Source of the DNA: Acinetobacter pecorum
GTDB lineage: Bacteria; Pseudomonadota; Gammaproteobacteria; Pseudomonadales; Moraxellaceae
Direction of reading: 5' to 3'
Length of the DNA: 64,000 nt
NCBI RefSeq assembly: GCF_014837015.1
Contig: NZ_JACSPT010000002.1
Coordinates: 231,089 to 295,088, forward strand
Part shown: piece after piece, positions 49,573-57,533 of the stretch
Layout: each line of letters starts with the position of its first letter
How positions within the stretch are numbered: the first letter of the stretch is position 1
Translations under genes and position numbers: made by a program
Notes under the pieces: generated by a model
What the model saw: only the letters and a program-made list of their open reading frames with translations
The model's database searches: none
Told to the model about the DNA's origin: nothing

Positions 49573-49943
49573 CAGCACCTATTTTCCCATTACTTAATGC
49601 GAGTGATGAAGTTAAGTCTTATCTGGAATCTGGCGGGATTTTACGTGCATTTGAATTTGGTCTTGCACCAGATAAACCAAAGCCGCCGTACCTGGTCTGG
49701 CAGGATATCTCTGGTATTCCGCAAAATCATTTAGATTGTCCGGCAAATATCGATCATGTGACGATCCAAGTTGATATCTATACAACGAATGCGGATGACC
49801 TGCGAAATATTCGTGAAGCGGTTCGTAGAGCTTTTGAGGCTGATAACTCGTGCACTATAACTGGTCTGCGAGGAAATGAGCGTGATCCAGACAGCAAGAT
49901 GTATCGAACCGGTTTTGATTCAAACTGGTTTGTAGATCGGTGA
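49569..49943 (+). CDS. DUF3168 tail completion / terminator protein
   Basis: A 124-aa protein starting MTAPIFPLLNASDEVKSYL, with PYLVWQDISGIPQNHLD and VQVDIYTTNADD-like segments typical of tail terminator proteins that cap the tail tube. It overlaps the gp10-like gene by four bases (ATGA). Confidence 0.87.
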   Translation: MTAPIFPLLNASDEVKSYLESGGILRAFEFGLAPDKPKPPYLVWQDISGIPQNHLDCPANIDHVTIQVDIYTTNADDLRNIREAVRRAFEADNSCTITGLRGNERDPDSKMYRTGFDSNWFVDR

Positions 49944-49971
49944 TATAATGATCTAAAAATCGGGGGTGATT

Positions 49972-50280
49972 ATGATTTCAGAAGAACAAAAATTAGATAT
50001 CTTAAGAGATGTAGAGGCAAATGTAGGTAACTGGGTTGGTGAAGCTTTAGCAGTTGGAGTGGTCTCAAGGGAGTTTCAGGCACTGAATGAAATCTTTCAG
50101 AAAGCACAAGTGGACTTGAATGACTTATTTCACCTAGGGCCAGTAGGCGTTTTAAATGTCACAAAGAAAGCAGCCGAAAAGCTTGGTTTGTCTGAAATCG
50201 ATGTTGCTCATGCTGTAGATAATTGGTCTGTACATGCAAGTCAATTGTTAGGACTAAAGCAAGCCGGATATCCTGAATAG
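49972..50280 (+). CDS. Hypothetical phage protein between tail terminator and tail tube
   Basis: A 102-aa helical, acidic protein (MISEEQKLDILRDVEANVGNWVGEAL). ATG 49972 follows GGGGGTGATT; a GTG six bases earlier is possible. It is not a usual structural gene at this place and is followed by two terminators, so it may be an insertion. Confidence 0.65.
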   Translation: MISEEQKLDILRDVEANVGNWVGEALAVGVVSREFQALNEIFQKAQVDLNDLFHLGPVGVLNVTKKAAEKLGLSEIDVAHAVDNWSVHASQLLGLKQAGYPE

Positions 50281-50304
50281 CAATAGCTCTGCTTAATAAA
50301 TAAC

Positions 50305-50369
50305 ACGCACCTTCGGGTGCTTTTTTAATATCAAATTTTCCACATAGCACCCAACCGGGTGCTTTTTTT
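50305..50369 (+). terminator. Two tandem terminators before the tail tube gene
   Basis: GCACC-TTCG-GGTGC with T6 (50307-50326) and AGCACCC-AACC-GGGTGCT with T6 (50346-50369) follow each other within the late operon. Late transcription must pass them by antitermination or restart. Confidence 0.8.
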
Positions 50370-50396
50370 ATGCCTAAAATTGAGGAGTAGCTACTC

Positions 50397-50879
50397 ATGG
50401 CAGTTAAGACAAACAAAACGCATGTTTATGCGGTCGTAAATAAAGAAGTTGTTCGCTTCAGTTGCTATTCAGGTTTTGGCTTTGGTCAAGACTCTTTCGG
50501 AAAGATTGATGCAACATGCATGGACTCCGACACCAAGAATTATGAACGCGGCATGCGTGACCCGGGTGAAGGCTCTATTGCTATTCAACTTGATGATGGA
50601 AATGCTAGCCATATCCAGCTTATTCAATTGGCTGAATCTGGTGAAAAGGTGGAATGGTATATTGGTTCAAGCCATGCAGAAACCCCACCTGAATATGACA
50701 CTGCAACCGATACCATTGATCTGCCGGGTGATCGTGTCTGGTGGACTTTTGAAGGTTACTTAAACCCAACTTCACCTGATGATCTTGCCCAAGACTCTCT
50801 GATTACCTATTCATTCACTCTGGTGCGTACATCAGGTGTAACTACAACTTTCCGTGATCCTGCAGTGGTGACTCCATAA
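50397..50879 (+). CDS. Major tail tube protein
   Basis: A 160-aa protein, beta-rich (VYAVVNKEVVRFSCYSGFGFG, RVWWTFEGYLNPTSPDDL), resembling lambda gpV-type tail tube subunits. ATG 50397 has GAGGAG upstream. It starts the tail module and overlaps the next gene by one base (TAATG). Confidence 0.85.
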   Translation: MAVKTNKTHVYAVVNKEVVRFSCYSGFGFGQDSFGKIDATCMDSDTKNYERGMRDPGEGSIAIQLDDGNASHIQLIQLAESGEKVEWYIGSSHAETPPEYDTATDTIDLPGDRVWWTFEGYLNPTSPDDLAQDSLITYSFTLVRTSGVTTTFRDPAVVTP

Positions 50880-51316
50880 TGGCTAAATTAAGTCTTACTA
50901 AAGCAATTGAAGTGGTAGGGATTGGTAGTTATGTAGAAAAAACTATCCATTTCCGTGATGTTAATGGTGCGCCTTTTGAGGGTGAGATTCTTATCAAGGT
51001 TCTATCCTCTGATGAGGTTGCAAAAATCACCGATATTTTAAAGCTTAAAAAAGATGAGAAATACACCATTGAGCAATATCGTGCAGCAATGTTGGTTCAG
51101 TCTATCTTTGAAAGTGAAGACAAACCTTTCTTTCCTGATCTAAAAAGTACAGGGCTGGTCTCTGATGAGATGAAGGTAGCAATGTACTTGGCAGCCGATG
51201 AAGTGATTAACTTCACGGGAAAGTATTGGATATTGACAGGGAAGCAGAATTCTACTGCGAACTCGTCAGCTGCGGAATCGGCGGAAGAACTATTGCAGAA
51301 GCCAGAAGAAACCTAA
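50879..51316 (+). CDS. Tail assembly chaperone gpG-like
   Basis: A 145-aa protein in the position of lambda G, between tail tube and tape measure. N-terminus MAKLSLTKAIEVVGIGSYVEK. The tail assembly chaperone is made as G and, by -1 frameshift, as a longer GT form. A GGGAAAG heptamer in the right phase is at 51217-51223, identical to the lambda site. Confidence 0.88.
   Translation: MAKLSLTKAIEVVGIGSYVEKTIHFRDVNGAPFEGEILIKVLSSDEVAKITDILKLKKDEKYTIEQYRAAMLVQSIFESEDKPFFPDLKSTGLVSDEMKVAMYLAADEVINFTGKYWILTGKQNSTANSSAAESAEELLQKPEET
51217..51223 (+). promoter_or_regulatory. Programmed -1 ribosomal frameshift site G GGA AAG
   Basis: In the gpG frame the codons are ACG GGA AAG, so the heptamer is G-GGA-AAG, the slippery site of lambda G/GT. 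After a -1 slip reading continues GTA TTG GAT ATT and joins the T frame without a stop. Confidence 0.85.
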
Positions 51317-51546
51317 GCAATTCAGAAATCCAAATATGGAGAGCCTACCGCAAGAAGTATGGCTCTTTATTTTTTGGTAGACGCATTGAGCAAGCTATTG
51401 GAAATTGGATGGCACATTACACCCGATTTAAGGTGAAAGAAGGGTCTAAAGTTGATGCGCGAGATTTCATGCCACATGAGGAAAAACTAGAAATTCCTGA
51501 AATGTCACTTGAAGAATATATGATGCGTAGCTTTGGTGGGAGTTAA
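51226..51546 (+). CDS. gpT-like extension, expressed as the GT fusion
   Basis: The -1 frame after the slippery site. The stretch DIDREAEFYCELVSCGIGGRTIAEA and later SLEEYMMRSFGGS form the T part. The natural product is a fusion of 115 G residues with about 107 T residues (about 222 aa). Independent initiation at TTG 51226 is unlikely. GT recruits the tape measure and tube subunits during tail assembly. Confidence 0.85.
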   Translation: MDIDREAEFYCELVSCGIGGRTIAEARRNLSNSEIQIWRAYRKKYGSLFFGRRIEQAIGNWMAHYTRFKVKEGSKVDARDFMPHEEKLEIPEMSLEEYMMRSFGGS

Positions 51547-51625
51547 GGAAATCAGGTTAGCTTGGTTTCTTTTTCAATCAATTATTAGTATCTTTTCCTG
51601 AACAATAAATAATTCGGGGAAGATT

Positions 51626-52291
51626 ATGGCAATTAAGCCATGTAAAGAGTGCGGTGGACCAGTAAGTGATAAAGCTGAAAGCTGTCCACAGTGTGGAGCA
51701 AAACAAAAGAAAAAAACATCTTTTCTTGCATGGGTTGGGTTGTTGCTTTTGGTTTTATATGGCATAGGCACATGTGCTGAAAAATCAGCAGATAGCAAAC
51801 TGTCAGAAGCGCCCTCAGCCACAGCATCACCAAACCAAGCAGAGGGTGAAGATGTGGCAGATTTGCAGAATTGGCAATATGAAACATCTAAAGACGAAAT
51901 GCGAGGTATTGAGTCTAAATTTGCAACTACGGTTAGCACCAATACGGTTGATTTTGACTTTCCATACAATGGTGGATCAAAGTTGATATTAACCTTAAGA
52001 AAGCGCGGATCAGAAGTTGATGTGATGGTAAGTATCACTAAAGGCCAAATTCTTTGCGGAATACAAAATTGCGAGGCTGCTTTTAAGTTTGATGGTGGTG
52101 CAGTGCAATCCATAACCATGTCAGAGCCCGACAATCATTCTTCAGACATGCTATTCGTTTCATATGACAAAACTGAAAGCAAGATTATTAATCAACTTAA
52201 GAATAGTAAAAAATTGGTAGTTGAAGTTCCTTTCTATCAAGAGGGGAAAAAGCAATTCACATTCGATGTGAGTGGCTTGGAATGGAATTAA
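51626..52291 (+). CDS. Zinc-ribbon, single-span membrane moron protein
   Basis: A 221-aa protein. An N-terminal zinc ribbon (CKECGGPV...CPQCGAKQ, about 6-26), one transmembrane helix (about 33-50), a Ser/Ala/Glu-rich linker and a C-terminal domain with a conserved-looking cysteine pair (ILCGIQNCEAAFKFD) follow. The C-terminal part resembles a periplasmic beta-sandwich seen in several bacterial proteins of unknown role. It is inserted between the GT chaperone and the tape measure, where no structural gene is expected, and has its own terminator, the signature of a moron. Function unknown. Confidence 0.78.
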   Translation: MAIKPCKECGGPVSDKAESCPQCGAKQKKKTSFLAWVGLLLLVLYGIGTCAEKSADSKLSEAPSATASPNQAEGEDVADLQNWQYETSKDEMRGIESKFATTVSTNTVDFDFPYNGGSKLILTLRKRGSEVDVMVSITKGQILCGIQNCEAAFKFDGGAVQSITMSEPDNHSSDMLFVSYDKTESKIINQLKNSKKLVVEVPFYQEGKKQFTFDVSGLEWN

Positions 52292-52313
52292 TGACTTAGA
52301 AGCTAAAAAAATG

Positions 52314-52338
52314 AAGCGTCCGAAAGGGCGCTTTTTTA
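52314..52338 (+). terminator. Terminator of the zinc-ribbon moron
   Basis: AAGCGTCC-GAAA-GGGCGCTT followed by T run, 22 bases after the stop. Confidence 0.75.
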
Positions 52339-52355
52339 TTGCCTAGAGGTTTTAT

Positions 52356-54878
52356 ATGAGCGCAAAATTAGGAACATTAACCCTTGATCTGGTAACCAGA
52401 ACTGCAGGTTTTACAGCGCCAATCAAGGATGCAGAAAAGCAAACCAAAGTTAGCTTTGATGCAATGAAAAAAAGCGCTCTGCTTTATGGTGCTGTAGCTG
52501 TTTCTGGCGCTGCTGCTGTGGGCGCTGGTGTTTTTGCCATGGCTCGTGAATATTCTAATGCCGCTCGTGAACTTCAGATATTTGCCTCTATTTCAAATAC
52601 TACAACACAAGAATTTCAAAGAATGGCTGTTGGTGCTGAAACCATGGGGATCAACCAAGAAAAGCTATCGGATCAACTTAAAGACTTCAACGAAAAGCTT
52701 GGTGAATTTATCACTATTGGGTCTGGTGGTGCGGTTGATTTCTTCGAGCAAATTGCAATCAAAACTGAAGGATCTGCTGAGGGTGCGAGAAAGTTAGCAC
52801 TCGAAATGCAAAATCTATCTGGTCCTAAAGCACTTCAATTGTATGTAGATAAACTTGAAGAGGCTGGTGTAACTCAGCAGCAAATGTCTTTCTATTTAGA
52901 AAGCATGGCATCTGATACGACCAATCTTATCCCGCTTCTGCGAGAAGGTGGAAAGGGCTTTGAATATTGGGCGGATGCAGCTGAGCGTGCTGGTGTCATC
53001 ATGGATGAGCAGGCGATTGCTAAAGCCAATGAACTACGTGTTCAGATGGACTTGCTTAATTTGCAGGTTCAGGGTGTAAAAAATCAGTTTATTCAAGGAT
53101 TGATGCCTGCACTAGTTTCGGTTGGTGATGGCCTATCTGATGCCACCATGGAAACTAATCTTATGGCTGATGCTGGTGAGACACTAGGTGAGGTCTTTAA
53201 GGGTGTTGCAGCAACTGGTATGGGTGTTTATGCAGTAGTTAAAATGCTTTCCAATGCTATTGCAGGTCTTGCATTTGATGCGGTAAACGCAAAAAAAATG
53301 GTAGATGCATCTGCAGAGAAAGGTTCGTGGGCTGATAAGTTACCAGGTGTTAAATTTGCCAAGACAGCTATTCTTGGTACCGCCATGATAAAGTCATCAA
53401 ATGGTGGCGTGGCTATGGCTGCGAAAGATAATGCGAAAGTTGCCGATGATGTAGCAAACTCGATTAATCGTATTTATAGTAATGCTGTTAACCAATCTGT
53501 TTCAGCTATGGCGAAAATCCAAAATAGCCAGGCTGGAGTAGCAAAAGGCTCCGATGATTGGGTAAAAAAACAAAATGATGCGGCAAAAGCAGCATCTAAA
53601 GCTAGTAAAGCTAATAGTGAGGCAGCTAAGGCGCTGCGTGAATACAATCAGGCGTTCGAGCTCGGTAAGCGCTTAATTTATGAATTTGGCGATGAGCAAC
53701 TCAGAATATCTGAAGATTTGAATGAAGATCTAAAAGATATTCAGTCGGCTTTGCTTAAGCCGGAGGCTAAGGAGCGTTATGCGGCATTAGCCAGAATGCA
53801 AGCAGATGCACGAAAAAAAGCGTATATCGCTGAGTTGGATTTTGAATTAAACGAACATAAATCCACGGAAGAGCGAAAACTTGCTGATGAACTTCGAATC
53901 AATAAATTGAAATTAGATGCCCAGCGCGGACTTAATAAAAATGAAATTGATTTAAGAAAACAAGCTTTAGATGAACGATATCAGCAAGAATTAACCATGC
54001 TTCGAATCTCTGAGCAAAAGCAGCTTCTCGAGACCAAGCGTCACTGGATGACTGCCGGTGACTATGCGCGTGATTACTATGCCTTGATACGCGAAGAGAT
54101 CCTGAATACAGCAAGCTATTCGCCTGATATGAAAGAAGCCTTGCTTCAGCAAGCATCTTCTCAGCAAAACCTCGAAGAATCTTATGAGCGCGACAGTGCG
54201 ATTGAGGATTACCGCGATGTGATGGGGTATGAAGAAAATCCATTAGAGCGGCAGTTTGAAGTATTGCAAAAAATGCGTGAACTCGATTTGCTGAATGAGG
54301 AGGCATATCAGAATGCAAAACTTGAACTACAAGCCAAGTCTACCGCCAGCTACATGGAGGGTATGCTTGGCGGCTTTGCATCACTGGTAGATGAAAACTC
54401 TAAAACCTATGCGGTGCTTTTTGGTGCTCAAAAGGCTTTTGCAGTTGCTCAGGCGATGCTGAACATTCCAGCGGCATATTCCAAAGCTTATGATGCTGTT
54501 GTTGGAACGCCTTTTGTTGGTCCATACATTGCGCCGGCGGTTGGTGCGGCTGCAGCAGCTTTACAGGTTGCTCAGGCTGCAAGTATGAAATCAGTTAATC
54601 TGACCGGTATGGCCCACGATGGTATTGACAATATCCCGCAAGAAGGTACTTGGCTGCTTGATGGTGGAGAACGTGTTTTAAATCCTGAGCAAAATAAGGA
54701 TTTAACTCGATACTTGAGTGAGGCGCGTGAAAGCAATTCATCACCAAACGTCAACCTAAACCCGAACTTCGTTATTGTTGATGAGCGTCAGAATTTATCT
54801 GATTATCTGTTTAGCCCGGATGGTACCAAAGCTTTTGTGAAGTTCTTTAGACGAAATCGCACAGCCCTGGGTGTATAA
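52356..54878 (+). CDS. Tail tape measure protein
   Basis: An 840-aa protein setting the tail length. N-terminal region LTLDLVTRTAGFTAPIKDAEKQTKVSF is typical. Hydrophobic segments lie near 35-55 and in the C-terminal third (FAVAQAMLNIPAAYSKAYDAVVGTPFVGPYIAPAVGAA in parts). A long Lys/Glu/Ala-rich coiled-coil occupies about 390-640. Using the usual 1.5 angstrom per residue the tail would be about 125 nm (inference). ATG 52356. Confidence 0.9.
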   Translation: MSAKLGTLTLDLVTRTAGFTAPIKDAEKQTKVSFDAMKKSALLYGAVAVSGAAAVGAGVFAMAREYSNAARELQIFASISNTTTQEFQRMAVGAETMGINQEKLSDQLKDFNEKLGEFITIGSGGAVDFFEQIAIKTEGSAEGARKLALEMQNLSGPKALQLYVDKLEEAGVTQQQMSFYLESMASDTTNLIPLLREGGKGFEYWADAAERAGVIMDEQAIAKANELRVQMDLLNLQVQGVKNQFIQGLMPALVSVGDGLSDATMETNLMADAGETLGEVFKGVAATGMGVYAVVKMLSNAIAGLAFDAVNAKKMVDASAEKGSWADKLPGVKFAKTAILGTAMIKSSNGGVAMAAKDNAKVADDVANSINRIYSNAVNQSVSAMAKIQNSQAGVAKGSDDWVKKQNDAAKAASKASKANSEAAKALREYNQAFELGKRLIYEFGDEQLRISEDLNEDLKDIQSALLKPEAKERYAALARMQADARKKAYIAELDFELNEHKSTEERKLADELRINKLKLDAQRGLNKNEIDLRKQALDERYQQELTMLRISEQKQLLETKRHWMTAGDYARDYYALIREEILNTASYSPDMKEALLQQASSQQNLEESYERDSAIEDYRDVMGYEENPLERQFEVLQKMRELDLLNEEAYQNAKLELQAKSTASYMEGMLGGFASLVDENSKTYAVLFGAQKAFAVAQAMLNIPAAYSKAYDAVVGTPFVGPYIAPAVGAAAAALQVAQAASMKSVNLTGMAHDGIDNIPQEGTWLLDGGERVLNPEQNKDLTRYLSEARESNSSPNVNLNPNFVIVDERQNLSDYLFSPDGTKAFVKFFRRNRTALGV

Positions 54879-54903
54879 CCCGGGCTTTTAATTTGAGGAC
54901 AAA

Positions 54904-56115
54904 ATGAAAATACAAACGTCATATGGCGAGGTGCACGTATTAACAAATTGCCCTCTATTGGATTCGACTGAAAACCTGGAATGGATGACTGAAGTTCATG
55001 AATCATTTGATGGTAGTGAAGAGCGTTATCCATTGCGTGAAGCACCGCGTCAGATCCTGAATTTCAATTACACCCAGTTGCGCAAAGTCATGGGCGATCT
55101 ATTTCATATGCTGTATGCCAATCTGCGCAAACAATGGGGTATTCCGCTGCGCCAGGTGAAACGAGTCATTCCAGATATCGTTGATGATGATTACATTATT
55201 CTCGATGCAGCAGACACCATAGCCGACCTTAGAGTCGGTTTTGCTTTTATTGAGAGCAGTGAAGGTGCTCAGGTGGTCGAAATTGTCAGCCGTGGCCGCT
55301 ACATCATTATTCAGGAAGAAATCCGTGATCCAGAAACGGATGAGATTATTCAGGAACTCATTACTGAATACCAGGATGGCTTTCGACTGGCTGACAATGT
55401 GACCGCAACCAATGCTGTGATCATGCCGCTGCGGATCTGCATCATTGATGGGGATGCTTCAATCAATGCCGGCGGGTTCTGGTCCAATGCTTCGGTGGTT
55501 TTCCGGGTGCTGGCAGAAGATTTACCAGAGCATGAGGGTGATGTGCCAGAGCAGTACAAAGGCAATGACCTGTACTGGAAACCATTGATCTTAGATGGTA
55601 GTTCACTGGAAATGACGCTGACGCAACATCAAAACATTGTGGATGGTGCTATTGGTGGTTTTCAGCAGTATACCCATCATGCAAAACCCAAGTATCTCAA
55701 GCCGTTTACTTCAGTTTTGAAAGACTGGTCAGAGTTCAATGCTTATCGCCGGTTCCTGTTCCGTCGATCTGGCCGGTCCCGGGCTTTCTGGATGCCGCTA
55801 TATGAAAAGCATCTGAATATTTTAAACACGGGCAACATCACCACCAGTTTAAGCACCAATACAAAATACATCGTTGAGGCCGACCGTAAACATATCGCAG
55901 TCAAGCGTAAGGATGGCACCTGGTCAGCGCATGAAATTACCGGCCGGACTGGTGGCTCACTCACGGTTTCACCGGCAATTAATACGCACCGAAATGACAT
56001 TCAGACCATCTGTTATTTAGGGCTTCACCGCCTGGATGCAGACCGGATTGAATTTCAGTTTTTAGGCGCTGGCAAATCAAGAATTACTGTTCCAATCGTG
56101 GAGATTGATAACTAA
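54904..56115 (+). CDS. Tail tip / distal tail protein
   Basis: A 403-aa protein, encoded between the tape measure and a BR0599-like protein, the order seen in many Acinetobacter and Xanthomonas siphophages. Segments such as FRRSGRSRAFWMPLYEKHLNIL suggest a distal tail role. ATG 54904 follows GAGGACAAA. No specific enzymatic motif; named from position. Confidence 0.75.
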   Translation: MKIQTSYGEVHVLTNCPLLDSTENLEWMTEVHESFDGSEERYPLREAPRQILNFNYTQLRKVMGDLFHMLYANLRKQWGIPLRQVKRVIPDIVDDDYIILDAADTIADLRVGFAFIESSEGAQVVEIVSRGRYIIIQEEIRDPETDEIIQELITEYQDGFRLADNVTATNAVIMPLRICIIDGDASINAGGFWSNASVVFRVLAEDLPEHEGDVPEQYKGNDLYWKPLILDGSSLEMTLTQHQNIVDGAIGGFQQYTHHAKPKYLKPFTSVLKDWSEFNAYRRFLFRRSGRSRAFWMPLYEKHLNILNTGNITTSLSTNTKYIVEADRKHIAVKRKDGTWSAHEITGRTGGSLTVSPAINTHRNDIQTICYLGLHRLDADRIEFQFLGAGKSRITVPIVEIDN

Positions 56116-57032
56116 TGGCACGTTCAGAACTTTATCAATTTAAGCATGGGGACAAGCAGTGGTTTTTCACCAGTGCGCGTAAAGCGATTACCCATAATGA
56201 AATCACCTATTACCCGGTACGCGGTTTAAGCCGTGGAAATATTGAAGATGCGGATATTGATAAGTGCGAAGTCGAGCTGACTTTTCCGCATCCATATCCA
56301 CTATTCAATGATGCAGATGACAGCTTTACCCAGGTGTTCTTAAACAAGATTTATCTGGAATCTGTGTATTTCACATTGATTGAGCTAGATGCGGGAGAGT
56401 CGCTTGTGTTGTTTAAAGGGCGTGTAACGCAGCCTAAATTTAGCGATCGTGAAAACACTATGACACTGGTCTGCTCGACTGCTGAAAGCTTTATGCGTCG
56501 TAAGATTTTGACTCGAAAATATCAGCGTACCTGCCCGAATACCATCTATGACAAGCACTGCGGCCTTGATTTTAATGAATGGTCATTCGATGTGACTGTA
56601 ACTTCGGTCAATGGCCTTGATGTGGCCTATATGGTAAATCCGACTCAGGTCAAAGATGAGTTCGGAAATCCGGTATTCGAGCAAGTACCTGTGCTTGATG
56701 AACAGGGGCAACCTGTTTTGGATGATCTGGGTAGTCCAATTTTTGAAGATGGTGATCCGATGATGGAAATCAAATCTTATCCAGATAACTGGCTGAATCG
56801 CGGTGTGCTGAAAAAGGATGGTGTGTTTACCTTCATTATTAACGGTGGAAGTAATAGTGCTCGACTGTATCGCCAGCACATCGGCCTAAAATTGGGTGAT
56901 GTGGTGCGAGTGGCACCAGGCTGTGATCAGTCACTAAAAATGTGTCATGAGAAATTCAACAATCATAAGCGCTTTGGTGGCCATCCAAATATGCCGACCG
57001 AAAATCCGTTGGAAAATCAGTTGATTAAGTAG
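56115..57032 (+). CDS. Phage BR0599/DUF2163-family tail protein
   Basis: A 305-aa protein. The N-terminal DUF2163 part (about 1-130) and the C-terminal BR0599 part with CDQSLKMCHEKFNNHKRFGGHPNMP are clear. A repetitive acidic insert (FGNPVFEQVPVLDEQGQPVLDDLGSPIFEDGDP in two parts, about 185-220) separates them. Such proteins belong to the tail tip complex. It starts one base over the previous stop (TAATG). Confidence 0.87.
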   Translation: MARSELYQFKHGDKQWFFTSARKAITHNEITYYPVRGLSRGNIEDADIDKCEVELTFPHPYPLFNDADDSFTQVFLNKIYLESVYFTLIELDAGESLVLFKGRVTQPKFSDRENTMTLVCSTAESFMRRKILTRKYQRTCPNTIYDKHCGLDFNEWSFDVTVTSVNGLDVAYMVNPTQVKDEFGNPVFEQVPVLDEQGQPVLDDLGSPIFEDGDPMMEIKSYPDNWLNRGVLKKDGVFTFIINGGSNSARLYRQHIGLKLGDVVRVAPGCDQSLKMCHEKFNNHKRFGGHPNMPTENPLENQLIK

Positions 57033-57039
57033 GATAAAA

Positions 57040-57348
57040 ATGAATATTGATATTTTATTGGCTGGTTTTGATGCTAATCAATTGCAGCACTTGGGCGCTG
57101 TTATTCCTTTAATTGCCTGGGCGATTGGTGCGGCCATTTTTTCTGTTGCAGTCGGCATCTACACATTCCTGCAAATGCGCAAGATGCAGAAGAAAAACCG
57201 ACCTAAGCCAAATCAGCTAGATGGCACGATTGCGGATGAAGGTATTTCATTTCACGACATTGCTGGTAGTCCACACGTACATGCGAACATCACGGATATT
57301 TGGGATAAGTCCACTCAAGCGATTAAATCCAAGTCGGGTAAGAAATGA
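57040..57348 (+). CDS. Small membrane-spanning tail-module protein
   Basis: A 102-aa protein with one or two hydrophobic helices (LGAVIPLIAWAIGAAIFSVAVGIYTF) and a basic/hydrophilic tail. It lies between the BR0599-like and the central tail fibre genes, where lambda carries K/I-type assembly functions. Role not known. Confidence 0.7.
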   Translation: MNIDILLAGFDANQLQHLGAVIPLIAWAIGAAIFSVAVGIYTFLQMRKMQKKNRPKPNQLDGTIADEGISFHDIAGSPHVHANITDIWDKSTQAIKSKSGKK

Positions 57349-57533
57349 AAATTTATATGTCTGATATTCGAAAAGCAAAAATGTGCTCGGGCGGAACCCG
57401 GGCATTTTTTTTGCGCCAAGGTTGGGATTGGCAGGACTTCCTTAAAAATGGCCGTGATGCTCAGGACTTTATTAATACAAAAGATGCAATGGCTTTGCAG
57501 GTGGTAGAGGTGGCGAGAAATGGGAAAAAGTAG
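57345..57533 (+). CDS. Small tail-module protein
   Basis: A 62-aa protein (MKIYMSDIRKAKMCSGGTRAFFLRQGWDWQDF). It overlaps the previous gene by four bases (ATGA) and the next by fourteen. It resembles small conserved genes of this tail-tip cluster in related phages; function unknown. Confidence 0.7.
   Translation: MKIYMSDIRKAKMCSGGTRAFFLRQGWDWQDFLKNGRDAQDFINTKDAMALQVVEVARNGKK

Noticed and set aside
51574..52134. 186-codon minus-strand ORF opposite the zinc-ribbon moron
   Set aside because: The plus-strand frame has a ribosome binding site, recognisable zinc ribbon and membrane span; the minus frame has none.
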